A stretch of DNA of 64,000 nucleotides from Gari tellinella (lineage: Eukaryota; Mollusca; Bivalvia; Cardiida; Psammobiidae): NCBI GenBank assembly GCA_922989275.2, contig OV277863.1, positions 21,046,001-21,110,000 of the forward strand, given 5' to 3'. The translations under genes and the position numbers were made by a program. The notes below the pieces were generated by a model. That model did not search any database and was not told the DNA's origin. It was given only the letters and a program-made list of their open reading frames with translations. Positions 1 to 12,825 of this stretch are shown piece by piece. Position 1 is the stretch's first letter. Each line of letters starts with the position of its first letter.

Positions 1-2027
1 TAAATAAGAGAAGACAATTAGATGACATATATACAGAGTTTTCTTAATGCTTTCGCTGCCATGTTGTCGTAATAGACCGTCCATTAAGGTCACTGTCGCG
101 TTTTCGACTGCTTCAAAATTTAGTCTACTTTTATATATAAAAGTTGTAATTTTTCAGGGTTTTTTTAACTTGATATGTTTGTTAAACAGTTTGGATCCTA
201 TCCGACTGATATCGACATTGGCAGCGAAAGGATTAATTATACTTAACTTTGTGTGACACTTTTGAACCTGTTGGATGGAGCAGAAAAGTAGTCAGTCTCT
301 CTTTGAACCCTAGCCACGCATATATGTGTCGTTTGCAAACAGTGCACCTGTGAGGAATACACTTGTCCAATGCAAACAGTGTCGCCCCTTAAGGAGCTCT
401 CTGATCAGGGTCTACACTGTTTGTCATATTGACATATATTGTGAAAATCAATCCTAAAATATCAAAAATGGACTAGACTAGAATTGTACATTTGAGCAAC
501 ATGGAGGAAAAGATTAAGCGACCATGCAAAAGAAAATATCAAGGGAGTCTGATAGAATGATGTAGCTGGATTAAGAACAAAAACAATGCAGAATTATTCT
601 ATATGAGCTTCCTGCATTATTTAAGACCCACCTCATTTATACTTTCTTACTGGACGGTCGCTCAACCCTAAACCGGCTTCGTCAATTCCTGACATGTACA
701 TGTATGGCATAAAAACATAACGACAATGGGAAAAAATAGTGGCATGAAGCCATACATCATGAATACACCATATCGTTATTAACAGCTGTAGAATACGAGG
801 GTCTTTCAAAAATAGATCTACTGTTAGTTGGGCATTTTCTTGAAATTTATACATCGTTGAAAAAATCACTTTCTTTTGTTTGGATATAGTGATGTGTAAC
901 ACGTTGAAAACAACTTCTGCTCGTTGTGCAAAATAAACATCAATCTGGGTCAGTAACATACTTTGGCCATATTAGTGAATTAAGTCATATTTTCATATCA
1001 CACGGCTTAGAAGATGTGTCATACCGTTTTCATACTCGATTCAGCTTATTGGAATTTTACTAAACTTTTACTAAATTTTGAATAGTCTTAATAATAAAAT
1101 CGAAATGTGTTTATATCTATTTTTGGTAAGATTAAAGCATACATTAAAATGTATAATAGTATGATTTGGTTTATTAATAAAAAAAGATATAAAAATATTT
1201 TAGAATTGTTTATTGATTATATCAACTTGTTACAAAATATCGATTTTACAGTTTCATCTAAAAAAGGACACAGTTTTGCAACAAAGATACATATTTCACG
1301 TTTTGCAATAATTAAGTTGTTGATTTAACAACTGTAAACTGTGTATATTAATATTGTTTGCATTTTCAAACTACAATAATTTGATTACTTTGTTTTGCAA
1401 CTTTCACATAACACCAGACAAACATTACTGTTGACACATTAAAGCACAACACTAGATATTTGTACCTTCAGTGCATCGCATATTACTTGTACATACGTTG
1501 AAATCTTTAGTCAAACTTACTTCTAGTGTATCTTTAGCTCTTTCTTTACCCAAACACGATCCCATGGCCTTGAGTTAAACCTTGTCCGCTTAAACCAAAT
1601 AACTAATTCTCCATTATTACACCTCCTAACACGGCCAGTCATAAGTTAGAATCCCAAATCCACCATTACTCTTTTAAACACCTTTCTGAAAGCGATTTCA
1701 ACAGTTTTACATATTGTGTAAGACTAAATCTAAGTTGAACAATATTAAGTCAACCGTGAGATACAGCAGGAAGTTTATTTTGGAGGTAAACCATTGGACA
1801 AATACACAGTTTCGGTGTCAACAAAAATAGCCGAAAGAACATGTTTATCCACCTATAAACTTCAATAAATCGAAGTCGCTATTCAAACATAGCTGGGTGG
1901 GTTTTTTTTTTTTTAAAAAAAAGTTAACCTTAATCGTCTGCTTCAAATATATCGTCCGCGAAAAATCTAAACAAACCTTTTTGATATTTTTAAAATTGAA
2001 GAAACTATGAATATGAGTGACAAACAG
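1..2027. other. Gene-free host DNA with sparse repeats
   Basis: No ORF here resembles a known protein and no exon-like block with good splice sites was recognised. At about 305-425 there is a diverged hairpin-type repeat with paired AAACAGTG / CACTGTTTG ends around a GATCAGGGTC core, the same family that recurs near 3070, 51490 and 62720. The rest is AT-rich unique-looking sequence. Confidence 0.5.
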
Positions 2028-2090
2028 TTTATATCCAGATCAGACGCGCGTAACGCGGCGTCTGGTCTGGATCCAAACTGATTGCAAATA
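2028..2090. repeat. GATCAGACGCCGCG-type hairpin core
   Basis: An imperfect inverted repeat: AGTTTATATCCAGATCAGAC on the left pairs with the GTCTGGTCTGGATCCAAACT-like right arm around a GCGCGTAACGCGGC centre. It is the internal core of the TTAACCCTTTCACC-ended MITE family described at 34354, but here the outer termini are not recognisable. Confidence 0.7.
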
Positions 2091-2493
2091 CTAGCTAAGT
2101 CACGCTTAGCTTGATAAGGGTTAAAACATGACTAAAAGTGCTGAGTTTCGCTCATTTACAAGGCTTTTTCATCCATATCAAGAGGTTTAATAAAGGTATA
2201 CTGTTTTACGTATTTGACATTTTTTTGATATCCCAGTGTTAAGATTCTTATGGTGGCATATTTCTGACACCAGTTAACCACTTATTTATCATGATAGATT
2301 CCTGTTAATATCTCACATAAATACTCAACTAGTTACTTATCTAGAAAACTTTCGCGTTAGTTTTCAGATAATTATCTGTAAAGTGGAATGTGGAAACTTT
2401 TCACAATAACCAGATAAATATCTGAACAAGAACTTTGTCATGATACTGCTTTAAACTGCCATCACTTAACGAATGTATCTAGTTACTAGATAA

Positions 2494-2744
2494 TTAACCC
2501 TTTACCTGATAGCCTATTTCTAGTACTTAAGATAGGTGACTTCTTAAAGCAGGTTGAAAGTAAAGCAGAATGCGCCTTAGGGCGCATTCTGCTTTACTTT
2601 CAGCCTGCTTTAAGCTATTATGTGCTTTAATCTAGAAAATATTCCCCATAATACATATTTATTACTGATTAAATTGGAACTATTTTTTCAGCGGAGGAAT
2701 AAATCATATCCGCTAAAAGGCGCTTCTATAAGGTAAAGGGTTAA
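2494..2744. mobile_element. MITE family C (TTAACCCTTTACC termini, AAAGCAGG core)
   Basis: The ends form an inverted repeat, TTAACCCTTTACC at the left and GGTAAAGGGTTAA at the right. The centre (about 2543-2622) is a strong hairpin: AAAGCAGGTTGAAAGTAAAG with its complement, around GAATGCGCC/GGCGCATTC. It is a non-autonomous element with no coding capacity. Related cores recur at 12826, 35893, 51062, 54088, 57300 and 63691. Confidence 0.75.
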
Positions 2745-3059
2745 CTAGAAAAGTTTCGTGTTACCAGTTATCTAAAAATAGAAAATTTTGCCATCAAGAA
2801 ACGTTTCAGTTAACTTAGATATTTATAATTATGTCGTGACAGTATGTGGCACTAACAGGTCATTTGACGCGATACGATAGTTATCAGGTTTTCATGAAAA
2901 TATTCCACTTTCCACTTACTAGATAATTATGTGAGATATTAACTTGAAACGTTTCAGAAAAGCTAAGCAGTAAGTGGTGTCAGAACCATGCCACCATAGA
3001 TCTATCAAAATTCTAAGAAGAAACTTGTAGTGCACTCTGGTTAACCTACTAAACTTAGT

Positions 3060-3260
3060 AACATGTGCACTTTACAACTCACCTGTTAGGAGTGTACATG
3101 GCATATGCAAACAGTATAAACCAAGGTCAGAGGGCTCTTACATGAGCCCTATCACCAGGGTCTAAACTGTTTATCATTTGTGCACTATATCATAAATAAA
3201 AACCTATATAGAAAGAAATATCCTATTTGAAATTTCAGAGGCCAATGAGTTAAGACTATT
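3060..3260. repeat. Hairpin repeat of the AAACAGT...ACTGTTT type
   Basis: ATGCAAACAGTATAAACCAA pairs imperfectly with GGTCTAAACTGTTTATCAT around a GGGCTC/GAGCCC stem. It belongs to the same group as the repeats at about 305 and 51490. Confidence 0.55.
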
Positions 3261-3302
3261 TTAATGTATCGTCTGCTTATCACGATCAATTACGCCAAAA
3301 GA

Positions 3303-3395
3303 CGCGTTTGCAAACAGTTTGGATCCTGATCAGATGCCGCGTAACGCGGCATCTGATCTATGGTGAGTTCAGCTGTCACTGTTTGCGACCTAGTT
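3303..3395. repeat. GATCAGATGCCGCG hairpin core
   Basis: GATCAGATGCCGCGTAACGC followed by GGCATCTGATC forms a GC-rich stem flanked by TTTGCAAACAGTTTGG and a degenerate CTGTTTGC. It is a solitary core of the same family as 34354. Confidence 0.65.
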
Positions 3396-3399
3396 TAGC

Positions 3400-4690
3400 A
3401 GTTTGTGCCCCGTGTGCAGTGTGCACGGTATATCAGACCAAATAGGGTGTTTAGTTACCGAATCGGAGCCCATCGATGGCCTCCGATTGTAACAATTTAT
3501 ACAAAACGACCCTGTTTGCATGATATCGTTGGCCAGCTACACAAACTACATCGTTTGCCAAGGCTAACAGGAATTCCAAAATAGCGTCCAAATGAGTACA
3601 CGAGCAACATCGGACGGTACTGAGTTAATTGCTCTTCAATAAACCAAACTTTTCCGATACTTAATGTATCAAGCAAAGCAACTTATAGTATTATATTTAA
3701 ATCTTTATTTTTGTATGCGGTAAAATTGATGCATTTCAGTTGATTAGTACAATTTTGCGTGTGTTATTCCGATTCGTAAATAATTCGTCCGTACCCTTGA
3801 AAAGTAAACAAACAATGACTTATTAGTTGAGAGTATTGAAGAACGTTAGATGTCGTACTATTTTCCAATTCAATTCAAAGTACTCTTTATTTTCTCAGTT
3901 TGCATGAATTGACAAATACATGAGAATTTTCCATCGCACACATTCAACAAATTTAGGTCAGGTACATCCTTTATTATAAATTCTTAACCAATGACTTAAT
4001 TGTATCTAATAGTTTCGAAATGAAGAGAACAGCATACATTTGTTTTAAAATTATTCAAGTGGATACATGTGAGATCCAGAGATAGTACCACAGTTTAGCG
4101 GAAGCTCCCAGTGATTTACATGTAGCATGTCCCCACGTAGTGCGGTTCATGCCAACGGTTCTAGTTATTTCAATAGAACGGAATTTACCTGCGGTTAACG
4201 AGAGTGTCATTCCTGTTAATGGTTGTTTGCATGCTAAAGGGCGTTGGACTCCGATACAATTACCTGAACCCGCTACGGGTAGCCAACTCGCAAACGATGG
4301 CCATCGATGACCCACGATTTCTTTACTGAACTCATGACAGGTACCAAACTGTTTGGCACTCGTTTCGAACGTTCGTCGGTCCCACAGCATTAAATCTAAG
4401 TTTGAATCGATATTGTAGACAAACATATTGAAGCAGACGACCATACGGTGGTGAAGGGGTAAAAACCTAACGAAAGGGTTAATATACTAAAATGGACAAG
4501 ATTCCAAATCATGATATTTAAGATACATGTAGATGGCAATCTGAATAATGTAAATTATGTAGCTTCTACATGACCCACTGTTTTACCTTTGTCTTGCTTT
4601 CATCGGTCACCGGTATGAAACACTGAAACAATGCCCTATTTAAGTAGTAATAATTTTCTGCTAGAATTGACTCTATTGGTTATAGCGGGA
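3400..4690. other. Host DNA with no recognisable gene
   Basis: There is an open frame on the minus strand at 4055-4444, but its translation resembles no family I know. It lacks exon context and overlaps a degenerate GCAGACGAC / gtgaaggggt MITE edge near 4436. I see nothing else supportable. Confidence 0.45.
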
Positions 4691-4725
4691 AGACGTTATT
4701 CTTTTCCAATAAACGCGTTTGTGCT

Positions 4726-4900
4726 TAAACAAATACAGTCGAACTTCGATATCTCGAACTCGCTTAACTCGAACTATCCGATATGTCGCACATGAACTTC
4801 ATTATTTCATGCTCGGTTATGTCGAATATACCCGTATTTTAAAGTTAAAACGGTATGTTCGACTTAATAAAGTTCGAGATATCGAATTTCTACTGTATTT
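4726..4900. mobile_element. Short foldback MITE, TCGAACTTCGATATC termini
   Basis: Terminal inverted repeats read ACAGTCGAACTTCGATATC at the left and GATATCGAATTTCTACTGTA at the right. It interrupts a family A MITE fragment (4692-4725 carries the AATAAACGCGTTTG end, and a TTTGGAGCC core fragment follows). A second, degenerate copy lies at about 54790-54925. Confidence 0.65.
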
Positions 4901-4992
4901 CCATTGCAAACAGTTTGGAGCCCAATAAGACGCCGGGTAGCTCCAGACTGTTTGTCATTCATTTTTTAACTTTCTTCACCTTTTGCATTGTG

Positions 4993-5242
4993 TACAGTGG
5001 AGAAAACGTTATTCTTTCCCAATAAACGCGTTTACGCTATAACTAGTATTTCAATTGCAAACAGTTTGGAGCCAGATCAGACGCCGGGTAACCCGGCGTC
5101 TGATCAGGCTCCAAACTGTTTGCCAATTGCCTATTATCAATTGTTAGAATTGTCGAAAATTTGTTATTTTCTACGTATTAGTGATTTGCGTTTGCGTTTC
5201 GTTTGCGTTTAAACGGGAAAGAATAACGTTTTCTCTACTGTA
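4993..5242 (-). mobile_element. MITE family A, full-length
   Basis: Representative of the most abundant element here. About 250 bp, bounded by TACAGTGGAGAA and TTCTC(C/T)ACTGTA, so the inferred target duplication is TA, as for Tc1/mariner-related MITEs (family-level inference). Inside the ends lie GTTATTCTTTCCC and a GCGTTTACGC stretch. The centre is a long hairpin, CAAACAGTTTGGAGCC...GGCTCCAAACTGTTTG, around GACGCCGGGTAACCCGGCGTC. There is no coding capacity. The strand given is relative to the form at 30313. Confidence 0.85.
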
Positions 5243-5407
5243 TGAGAATATTTGACGCGCGGTAATTTCTGTTCATTGTATCAAGTTATTTAGCCACGAT
5301 TTAAACTCACTCTAGCGCCTTCATCGGAATACTTTGGCGATAAGTTGTGACGCGCGTTGAATTCTGTTCCTTGAATAAAATGATAGTATGGTTAAGAATG
5401 ATTAGAA

Positions 5408-5482
5408 ATGATGATGCTGATAATGATGATGCTGATAATGATGATGCTGATAATGATGATGCTGATAATGATGATGATAAGG
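5408..5482 (+). repeat. 15-bp minisatellite, GATGATGCTGATAAT unit
   Basis: Four to five near-perfect tandem copies of GATGATGCTGATAAT run head to tail. No gene frame is attached to them. Confidence 0.85.
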
Positions 5483-6779
5483 TTTAACGTCCCTGACAGG
5501 CGCTGAAAGATGCCTCATCCCATTGACAACCAAAGCTATCTAGGTCTCTTTTAGTTTGAACGATGATGGTTTATGCTGTTTGCTGTTGTTTGCTTAAGTA
5601 AGGATTTTCGTCGTACCCGATTTCAAATAATGCAAAATATCGCTCAAACAGATACATTTAAACCAATCAAATCGCTCTACCAACACTAACAATCTGTCAA
5701 TCAAAAGAGGCAGGCGTCTGATATCAGCTTTGAGAGGTATAAGTATTGCGGATTCTTTTTTTAATTTTTTTTCCATACAACCACCATGGATCAAGCAAAT
5801 TATTCGAAGTCCTGTGCAATTGAGTGTGGTAAATGCTTTACGAGTCTGACCTATTTTGGGGCAGAAACACAATTGCCCCGACAACATATCCAATGAGGGA
5901 TTCTACGACTATGATGAAGGATCATTGCTGGTGTGCCATTGCTGGTGTGCCCTGACTGCGAGGAACGGGAACAGGAGTAGAATAAGAAAGAACTTGAACA
6001 ATGAATGATGTCAGGCTATAACAAACGGTCCTTTTAAGGACCAACCATATATTTCGAAAGATGATATCAAATAAGAGTTTCATCGAATTAACCTATTTTA
6101 CTGCGGCTTTAAAAAAAAATTTAGTGTGATAAGTACTCACAGAAGTTGTAGAGATTATCTTAAATTCATATTGCTATATTAACTTCGAGTTAATTCTTTT
6201 GCTAATGACCACTTTATAAGCCGCTGTATTGTAAAGATTGTACCATCTGCGTACTTTCATGCAACCATGTCGGGATGGGCAAAACGATGTATAGGTCATT
6301 CGTTGGGAATAGAGTCGATCTGCAATGTTCCTATTGTCAATCAATTCAACATAATTGTTCAGCAAGAAAAAGACAAAGTAGATCAATTGTGCTATAAAAG
6401 CTATTCCATACAGCCAGGGTAGATAATACAGAACCAACACTTTCTATTTCGAAATGGGACTAATTTACGTCAGACTCGATAACTAGAGCTGAGTTAAGTA
6501 TGATACCTGACTGTCAACAGATGTTTACATTGTATCCCATTGCCTTGTCAACCTAATAGGAACGATATGATCTGGATCTACTCTTTTTCCACCGGCGTCG
6601 AAAGCCGTCGTTGTGAAGGAATACCATTGGACCTTGTGGTGCTTTACTTTGAATACATACAATCTGGCGACAGTTTGTACAGGTGAGGGTATTTCAGCAA
6701 CACCTAAAGTGACATAGGCTGTCAATTTAATTGCTGGTTTATGACAGATTTATTAAGTTAAAAATAGAGCTGATTGCAG

Positions 6780-7616
6780 CGGTTAGCAGTATATTGTAGT
6801 AGTTGTAGAAGTACTAGTAGTAATAGTAGTAGTAGTAGCGGTAGTAGTAGCACTAGAAGTCGTTGTAGTTTAAATAGTTGTTGTTGTTGTATCAGTGGAG
6901 AATCTGTTATTCTTTCCCGTTTAAACGCAAACGTACGCAAACGCAAAACACTAAAACGTAGAAAAGTACAACTTTTGGACAATTCTGATATTTCATGTTT
7001 ATCTTGGTGGCAAACAGTTTGGAGCCTGATCAGACGCCGGGTTACCCGGCGTCTGATCTGGCTCCAAACTGTTTGCACTGCAAATAATAGTTTTAGCGTA
7101 AACGCGTTTATTGGGAAAGAATAACACATTCTCCACTGTATGTATAGTAATAGTAGTATAAGAATTGGTTAACGCTATTGTTGTTGTAGTAATATTATTA
7201 GTATCAGTTGGGCGATGTAATAGTATTAGTAGTGGTGTTTGTTGTAAAAGTAATGGTAGTAGTAGTAGTAGTTGTTGTTATTGTAAAACAGTAGCAACAG
7301 CAGCAACATCATCAGTAGTAGAAGTGGTAGTGTTAGTAGTAGTAGTAGTACTAGTAGTAGTAATAGTAGTAGTGGTATTAGAAGCTTAGGTAGTAAAAGT
7401 AATAGTAATACTAGTAGTAGTACATGTAGTAATAGTAGTAATGGTAGTAGTGGTAGTACTAGATTGTAGTAGGGGTTTTAGTAGCAGTGGTAGTAGAAGT
7501 AATAGTGATACTACTAGCAGTAGTAGTAGTTGTTGTAGTATTAGTAACAGTAGCGGTGGTTTGTTGTAATAGTAATGGTAAAAGTTGTAGTAGTTGTGGT
7601 GGTTAGCAGTATAATA

Positions 7617-7655
<39 letters not shown>

Positions 7656-8024
7656 CAGTGGTAATGGTAAAGGTGGTTGTTGTTATAGTAAGGGTAGAGG
7701 TTGTTGTAGTAGTAGAAGTAATCAGTGGTAGTAGTAGTATAAGTGATTGTAGTATCAATAGTTGTTGTTGTTGCAGGTAAAGTAAGGGTAGTAGAGGAAT
7801 TGGTTGACGATATTGTTGTTGTAGTAATAGTATTTGTATCAGTGAGTGATGTAATAGTTACAGTAGTTGTGTTTGTTGTAATAGAAAATGTGGTAGTAGT
7901 AGTTATAATAATAGTAGTAGCAGTGGTAGCAGTAGTAAAAGTAATATCAATAGTAGTAGTAATAGTAGTAGTAGTAGTAGTAGTAGCAGTAGTAGTAGTA
8001 ATAATAGTAGTCGTAGTAGTAGTG

Positions 8025-8073
<49 letters not shown>

Positions 8074-8095
8074 AGAAAGATAAAGAGTGAAACAG
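6780..8095 (+). repeat. Long imperfect (GTA)n microsatellite array
   Basis: About 1.3 kb is dominated by GTA/TAG trinucleotides with frequent single-base drift (GTT, GGT, GCA). It is split by a family A MITE at 6893-7140. The long open frames across it translate to poly-Val/Ser on one strand and poly-Leu on the other, as expected of a trinucleotide array, and are not genes. Confidence 0.9.
6893..7140 (+). mobile_element. MITE family A inserted in a microsatellite
   Basis: Starts TCAGTGGAGAATCTG (first TA mutated to TC) and ends ATTCTCCACTGTA. The hairpin core GAGCCTGATCAGACGCCGGG is intact. GTA-repeat sequence on both sides shows that it inserted after the array existed. Confidence 0.85.
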
Positions 8096-8099
8096 ACAG

Positions 8100-10990
8100 A
8101 AATGTAAATGTATATGTTATATGTGTTGGAAAAAGTATAACACACTATTTATTACCTTTTTTTTTAGTTTGCCATGTGCTAGAAGTACAATTCTGAACCG
8201 CTGTTACAAAGGAAGCTGTTTAACGCTTGATATACGCACTGTAAATAAACACGGCGATTTAGTTTACACATATTTTATTTCCAGATTGTTTTACAGGAAA
8301 AGGGGTTGGGCCACAAGTTCTACCAACTTAGAATCGGCCCTTCCCCTACAGTCAGTTTTACAAATAATACAAACACTATTGGAGAGGGAGAGAGAGATAG
8401 GGGAGAGGGAAAGAGAAAGATAGAAAGAGATAGAGAAAGAGAGAGGTTGCTTGTTTACAGGTGTCACCACATAATCACGGCGGTTCCACCAGGTGTTACT
8501 GTATCTCCGCATTGGTATTTATCAAAGTGGATGCACGTGTATTTTTATTGCCTTTTCATGAGGGCTATCTTACTCTAAAAATAGGGCTGACTTGTAAAAT
8601 ACATCGTATGATTCGAATTTTGAATGTATTTCTACTGTTGATAAATAACTAAATATCTGTAATGTATTTATATTTTTGAGGCAGTAGGTGCAGTAGTTGT
8701 GTACAGTTACTGGAAATGCTAAAGTCATTTTAACTTGGTATACCTGTTTGAGGACTCTTTGTTTAGTGAGCGGACTACAGTTATTTTGCGTGTGACACAA
8801 GAAAGATATACAGTCAGTCCTATGTAAAACGCTATAATGCTATGTTTACTAAAGGGATGTTATCAGATGGTGAGCCTGTTTATACATATCTGATATATTG
8901 TATCCATTCTGGTAAAAAAGCTTTATTACTTTACAGTTTATAATTCTAAGAATGCATTACGGTTTATAAATGTATTTGGCAGACCATTGGAATCCATATA
9001 GAATAAACACACTGAACATGATCTAAATAGTATGAGTGGCATTCTAAAAAAGCATACAGTGCAGAATACGCAGCCATAGGCGATTCATTTGAGCTGGGAA
9101 CGTCGGATCGACCACATCACTAGGTTATTATACCGATTATTAAAGAAATGGCTTGACCCTTTCCGAGTACTTACCAGATGTACAGATCAAATCTGTATAG
9201 AGTGTAGACCCTAAACCAACATGGCCGCTTTTCATCCGCTAAAATCCAATATGGCCTCCTTATATTCGCGAAAACCTGTAACATCCTTATATGCAAATGA
9301 GCTCCTCCCTTGTTACTAAATATAGTAACCAATATGGCCGCCTGTACAAATGTAGGTCAAGTTTGTTTGCAAGGTTTGTTTACAAGTGAAGAGACGTACT
9401 TACTACTAGCAGATGACATGGGTATGTTTGGAGAGAAAAAACTGCTGAAGAGTTGCAGACAGTTGGGGTTGTTAGGTTAATACTGAAAATTAAGTAAATG
9501 TCAAATTTTGTTTCGAAAACGGGTTTATACGAGAATGATTATTTGGAAACTACTGCTTTTAATGTGTTACTGGTTCATTTATCCTAAATCAGGAAACGCT
9601 AAGGGGGGAACGTGTTAAATGCTTTAAATTTTCTATGAATTAATATTAAATTTATTGGTCCTATAGGGGGTTTCTGCATGACGCTGAATTGTTGGGTTTC
9701 GCAATTCTAAGAGTATTCAACGAGTACACCTTAATTTCTGTAAGTGTAGCACCGATAAATACGAAATTTCTCATTTGCTGTATTGCTCCAACACTTTTTG
9801 TTTAAAGTCATTAGTCTGGTCACCAGTTGTTCGCAAAGCAAAGTTTGTTATCATTACTGTGACAGCATGTTTAATCAAAGCAATCATGAGTTGACATGTG
9901 CATTACGTTTCTTATCATTAGTTATAGGTAAATCACCGTTGGATGTAGTTACTGTCTCAATATGTATCGCCCAGTCAAGCCGGGATTAAACATATGGCAT
10001 TATCTACCCAAGCTGTCACCTTTGTCCATCTCACTACATGAGATCAGAATCCACACTGCTAGGGTCACGTGTGCTAACAGGGCGTGACTTAACCGGTGCA
10101 TACTCTATTATGAAACTCTGTCTTGATCACATGACATTAAGGGGCGTGTCTGAAACTCCTCTTGGGTCTAATTGATCAAGCAATAGGGAAGATCAGATTT
10201 AGTTTTGTTTTAGAATTTACAAGTCAGATTTCTGACATATCAGAGGAATTCCTCATCTAAATTACAAAGTTTAGTTCATATTTACAGTCTATTGTTTTAT
10301 CAATTATTGTGGAATACCACTTTGTTATACTTGGATATCCAGGACGTTATTAAACATCAGAAACCAGATCATCATTGTTCTCTATTCAACCTGTAAGGAA
10401 CTCCTACAGTCAAGTTAACAGCAGTTACACACGAAGTGTTGTTACAGAACACGGGATTGTAGCAGTGATAAATACTGCACACAGTGTTTTTCTAGCAATT
10501 ACACTTTTAGTAACATTTCAATTTTAGATTCTACTGTTCAATTTGGAATTGAAGGAAACTGTTTATGTGTATAATATTGTAAACTTGCAATTCTAGTCAT
10601 AGAGATACAAATCTGGAGGGTTTAGTAACAGGTCGCCTCTCGTTATTAATCGGCAATTAGCTAATATCCAACATCCTTGCTTACCAGGCGATGCCACATG
10701 TTGGTTGTCGGTGCACTGTTTAATCAAGGCTTTCATTACATAATCTAGCCTCATGATTTGACTGCATTTCCTTAGTCGAAATTGCTAATCATCTTTTGAT
10801 CGCGTAGCCATTCTTAAAAGTGGTCGCTTGGTATTGACATGCTGAGAGGTTGATCATTAAGCTACACTTATCCAGATGTCAAAACAGCGTGCTGAGATCC
10901 GATTAAGACTGGGCGTGTTTAGTTTAACTCCTGCGAAGGGTCCATCATCGATTGGATAAAATCGATTGCATGTTACCTGGTGACGTCACG
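8100..10990. other. Host DNA, no recognisable gene; GA-rich tract
   Basis: Contains a GA-rich low-complexity tract at about 8383-8445. Small ORFs at 8121-8652 and 9783-9989 have no recognisable domains. No exon of a known family was identified. Confidence 0.45.
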
Positions 10991-11026
10991 AGATCTGAGA
11001 ATCAAATTGCGGTTGCAAAGTTTCAG

Positions 11027-11740
11027 AAATCACTTCTGCTTTGACAATTGCAAATAAAGGATTCTCGTTAGTAAATTGAATCTCGTCGTTATTCCAGGTA
11101 AGTGTTTACAAGTATTCTTAGTTGTTAAAAATCTCAGTTCGTCTGCTAACATTTTCAAAATTTAGTTACATTTATGTTGATACTTTAATAGGGTTATGTT
11201 GCTAACGTTTAATGCAACAAGATTCGGTTCAATCCGCTGTTTAGTTTTCACTCGCCCAGAATTAGAACATGTGTTCTTAGTTCAAGGCAAGTGAAAAAGG
11301 GAACCACTGTTAATGTCAACAGGATAACTTTAACTTATTGGGAATAAACGCCAATTCCTTATTCCTCTGATGCCTAATTATTTGTTATCAATACTTAAGG
11401 ATTCGTTGTACGATGTATTTCATTATGGATCCTGTTTAGGTTTCACTCGCCAGGAATTAGAACATAACTTCTCAATTCAAGGCTAGTGAAATCGAACACA
11501 CTCGATGTATTGCATCTACAGATATAGTTATTCTAATTGGGTGAGTAACCTCCCTTGTACCCATGTTTACTTTATTCGCCGGTCAGATTCTCTGCATCGT
11601 TTAACCAATATGTCCAGGTAACTGTTTAGTTTCAACTATTGACATTATAACTATGTTGTTTAAACACTTCTGCTTTGACAATTGCAAATAAAGGATTCTC
11701 GTTAGTAAATTGGATCTCGTCGTTATTCCAGGTTTGACTT
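11027..11740 (+). repeat. Repeated block, possibly LTR-like
   Basis: A ~70 bp block beginning CACTTCTGCTTTGACAATTG and ending TCGTCGTTATTCCAGG occurs at about 11027-11099 and again at about 11665-11735, differing by a single base. It includes AATAAAGG, a polyadenylation-like signal. Between the copies, a second pair (about 11245-11300 and 11440-11495) shares TTTCACTCGCC and GAATTAGAACAT. This could be a remnant of LTR or tandem origin. No reverse transcriptase or gag ORF is present, so the class is uncertain. Confidence 0.5.
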
Positions 11741-12105
11741 GGGTACATTAAGCTAAACCGCCGGTCCTCTTCCTCGCCAAGCGTTTCCCCACCTTCAGTA
11801 GTTCAACACAAAGACCGGTTTAGCATAAGACCTTACTGAAGGTGAAATATTCTTCATCCCATGTTGGGTTTTAATATACCCTCTGTGTGTTATTCGTTAT
11901 GTAAGAATAATCAACAATTGGCGAAGGTGTATTAAGTCTTGATACAGCATAATTATGTGTAAATCACAATTAAATGATTGTCAAAAGGGAGCAAATAATT
12001 GGAGTCCTGCTTAGATAATTATGGCTTCTATACGTCCGAAATTTAATCAAATTTCATTTACAATTCAACCAGAGGATGTTTTCAAAGCAAGAATGGTTTT
12101 AACTA

Positions 12106-12342
12106 TAACTCTTTTGCTGCCAAATTAATTGTGAGATGTTTACCCCTTCACCGTTTCATTGTCGTCTGCTCTCATTTTGTTGTTTGCAAGATCGTTTCAA
12201 AGTAAGATTCAATATAGTTAAAATATTCATACGAGTGTCAAACAGTTTGGATCATGACCAAAGCCGCGTTCCGCGGCGTCTGATCAGGATCTAAACTATT
12301 TGTAAAGTCGACTTTTGACGCCGTTGGCAGTGAAAGAGTTAA
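12106..12342. mobile_element. MITE family D copy
   Basis: Begins TAACTCTTTTGCTGCC and ends GGCAGTGAAAGAGTTAA. The core has TTTGGATC and AGCCGCGTTCCGCGGCGTCT. The GTCGTCTGCT landmark of the family is present at about 12160. Confidence 0.75.
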
Positions 12343-12568
12343 TGATGTGTCTCAATGTAATTCACGTTTTCTTTATAAAAAAATTGAAATTACCTTTTAG
12401 TTTACATAATTTTTAAATGCTTTTCCAAAGCATAGAATAGCATTATCAAAACTAAGATTATCTTTCCACACGTTAACTCTTATCATGCTAAGCCCAACTT
12501 GGCTACATGTAACATTGTAAACAATTTCCGCAGACAACATATTTTGAGCAGACGACGATTCAGTATGA

Positions 12569-12795
12569 TACAGCGAAGAAAACGTTATTCTTTTCCAATA
12601 AACGCGTTTACGCTAAAACTATTATTTCCAGTACAAAAAGTTTGGAGCGTCTGATCAGGCTCCAAACTGTTTGCCACTCAGCTCAATATTAATAGTCAGA
12701 ATTTTCAAAAAGTTGTTACTTTTTACATTTTAGTGTGTTGCGTTTGCGTTTCGTTTGCGTTTAAACGGGAAAGAATAACGTCTTTCTCCACTGTA
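12569..12795 (-). mobile_element. MITE family A, core-deleted copy
   Basis: Termini TACAGCGAAGAA and TTCTCCACTGTA are recognisable, but the left half of the central hairpin is shortened: TTTGGAGC runs straight into GTCTGATCAGGCTCC. The copy is therefore about 25 bp short. Confidence 0.75.
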
Positions 12796-12825
12796 ATGAT
12801 TAATCTTCGGATTTTTATCCTAGCA

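Noticed and set aside
4055..4444. 129-aa minus-strand ORF
   Set aside because: No recognisable domain or splice context, and it partly overlaps repeat-like sequence.
7743..8145. Open frames encoding poly-Val (plus) and poly-Leu (minus)
   Set aside because: They are translations of the (GTA)n microsatellite, with no start context, domains or splice structure.
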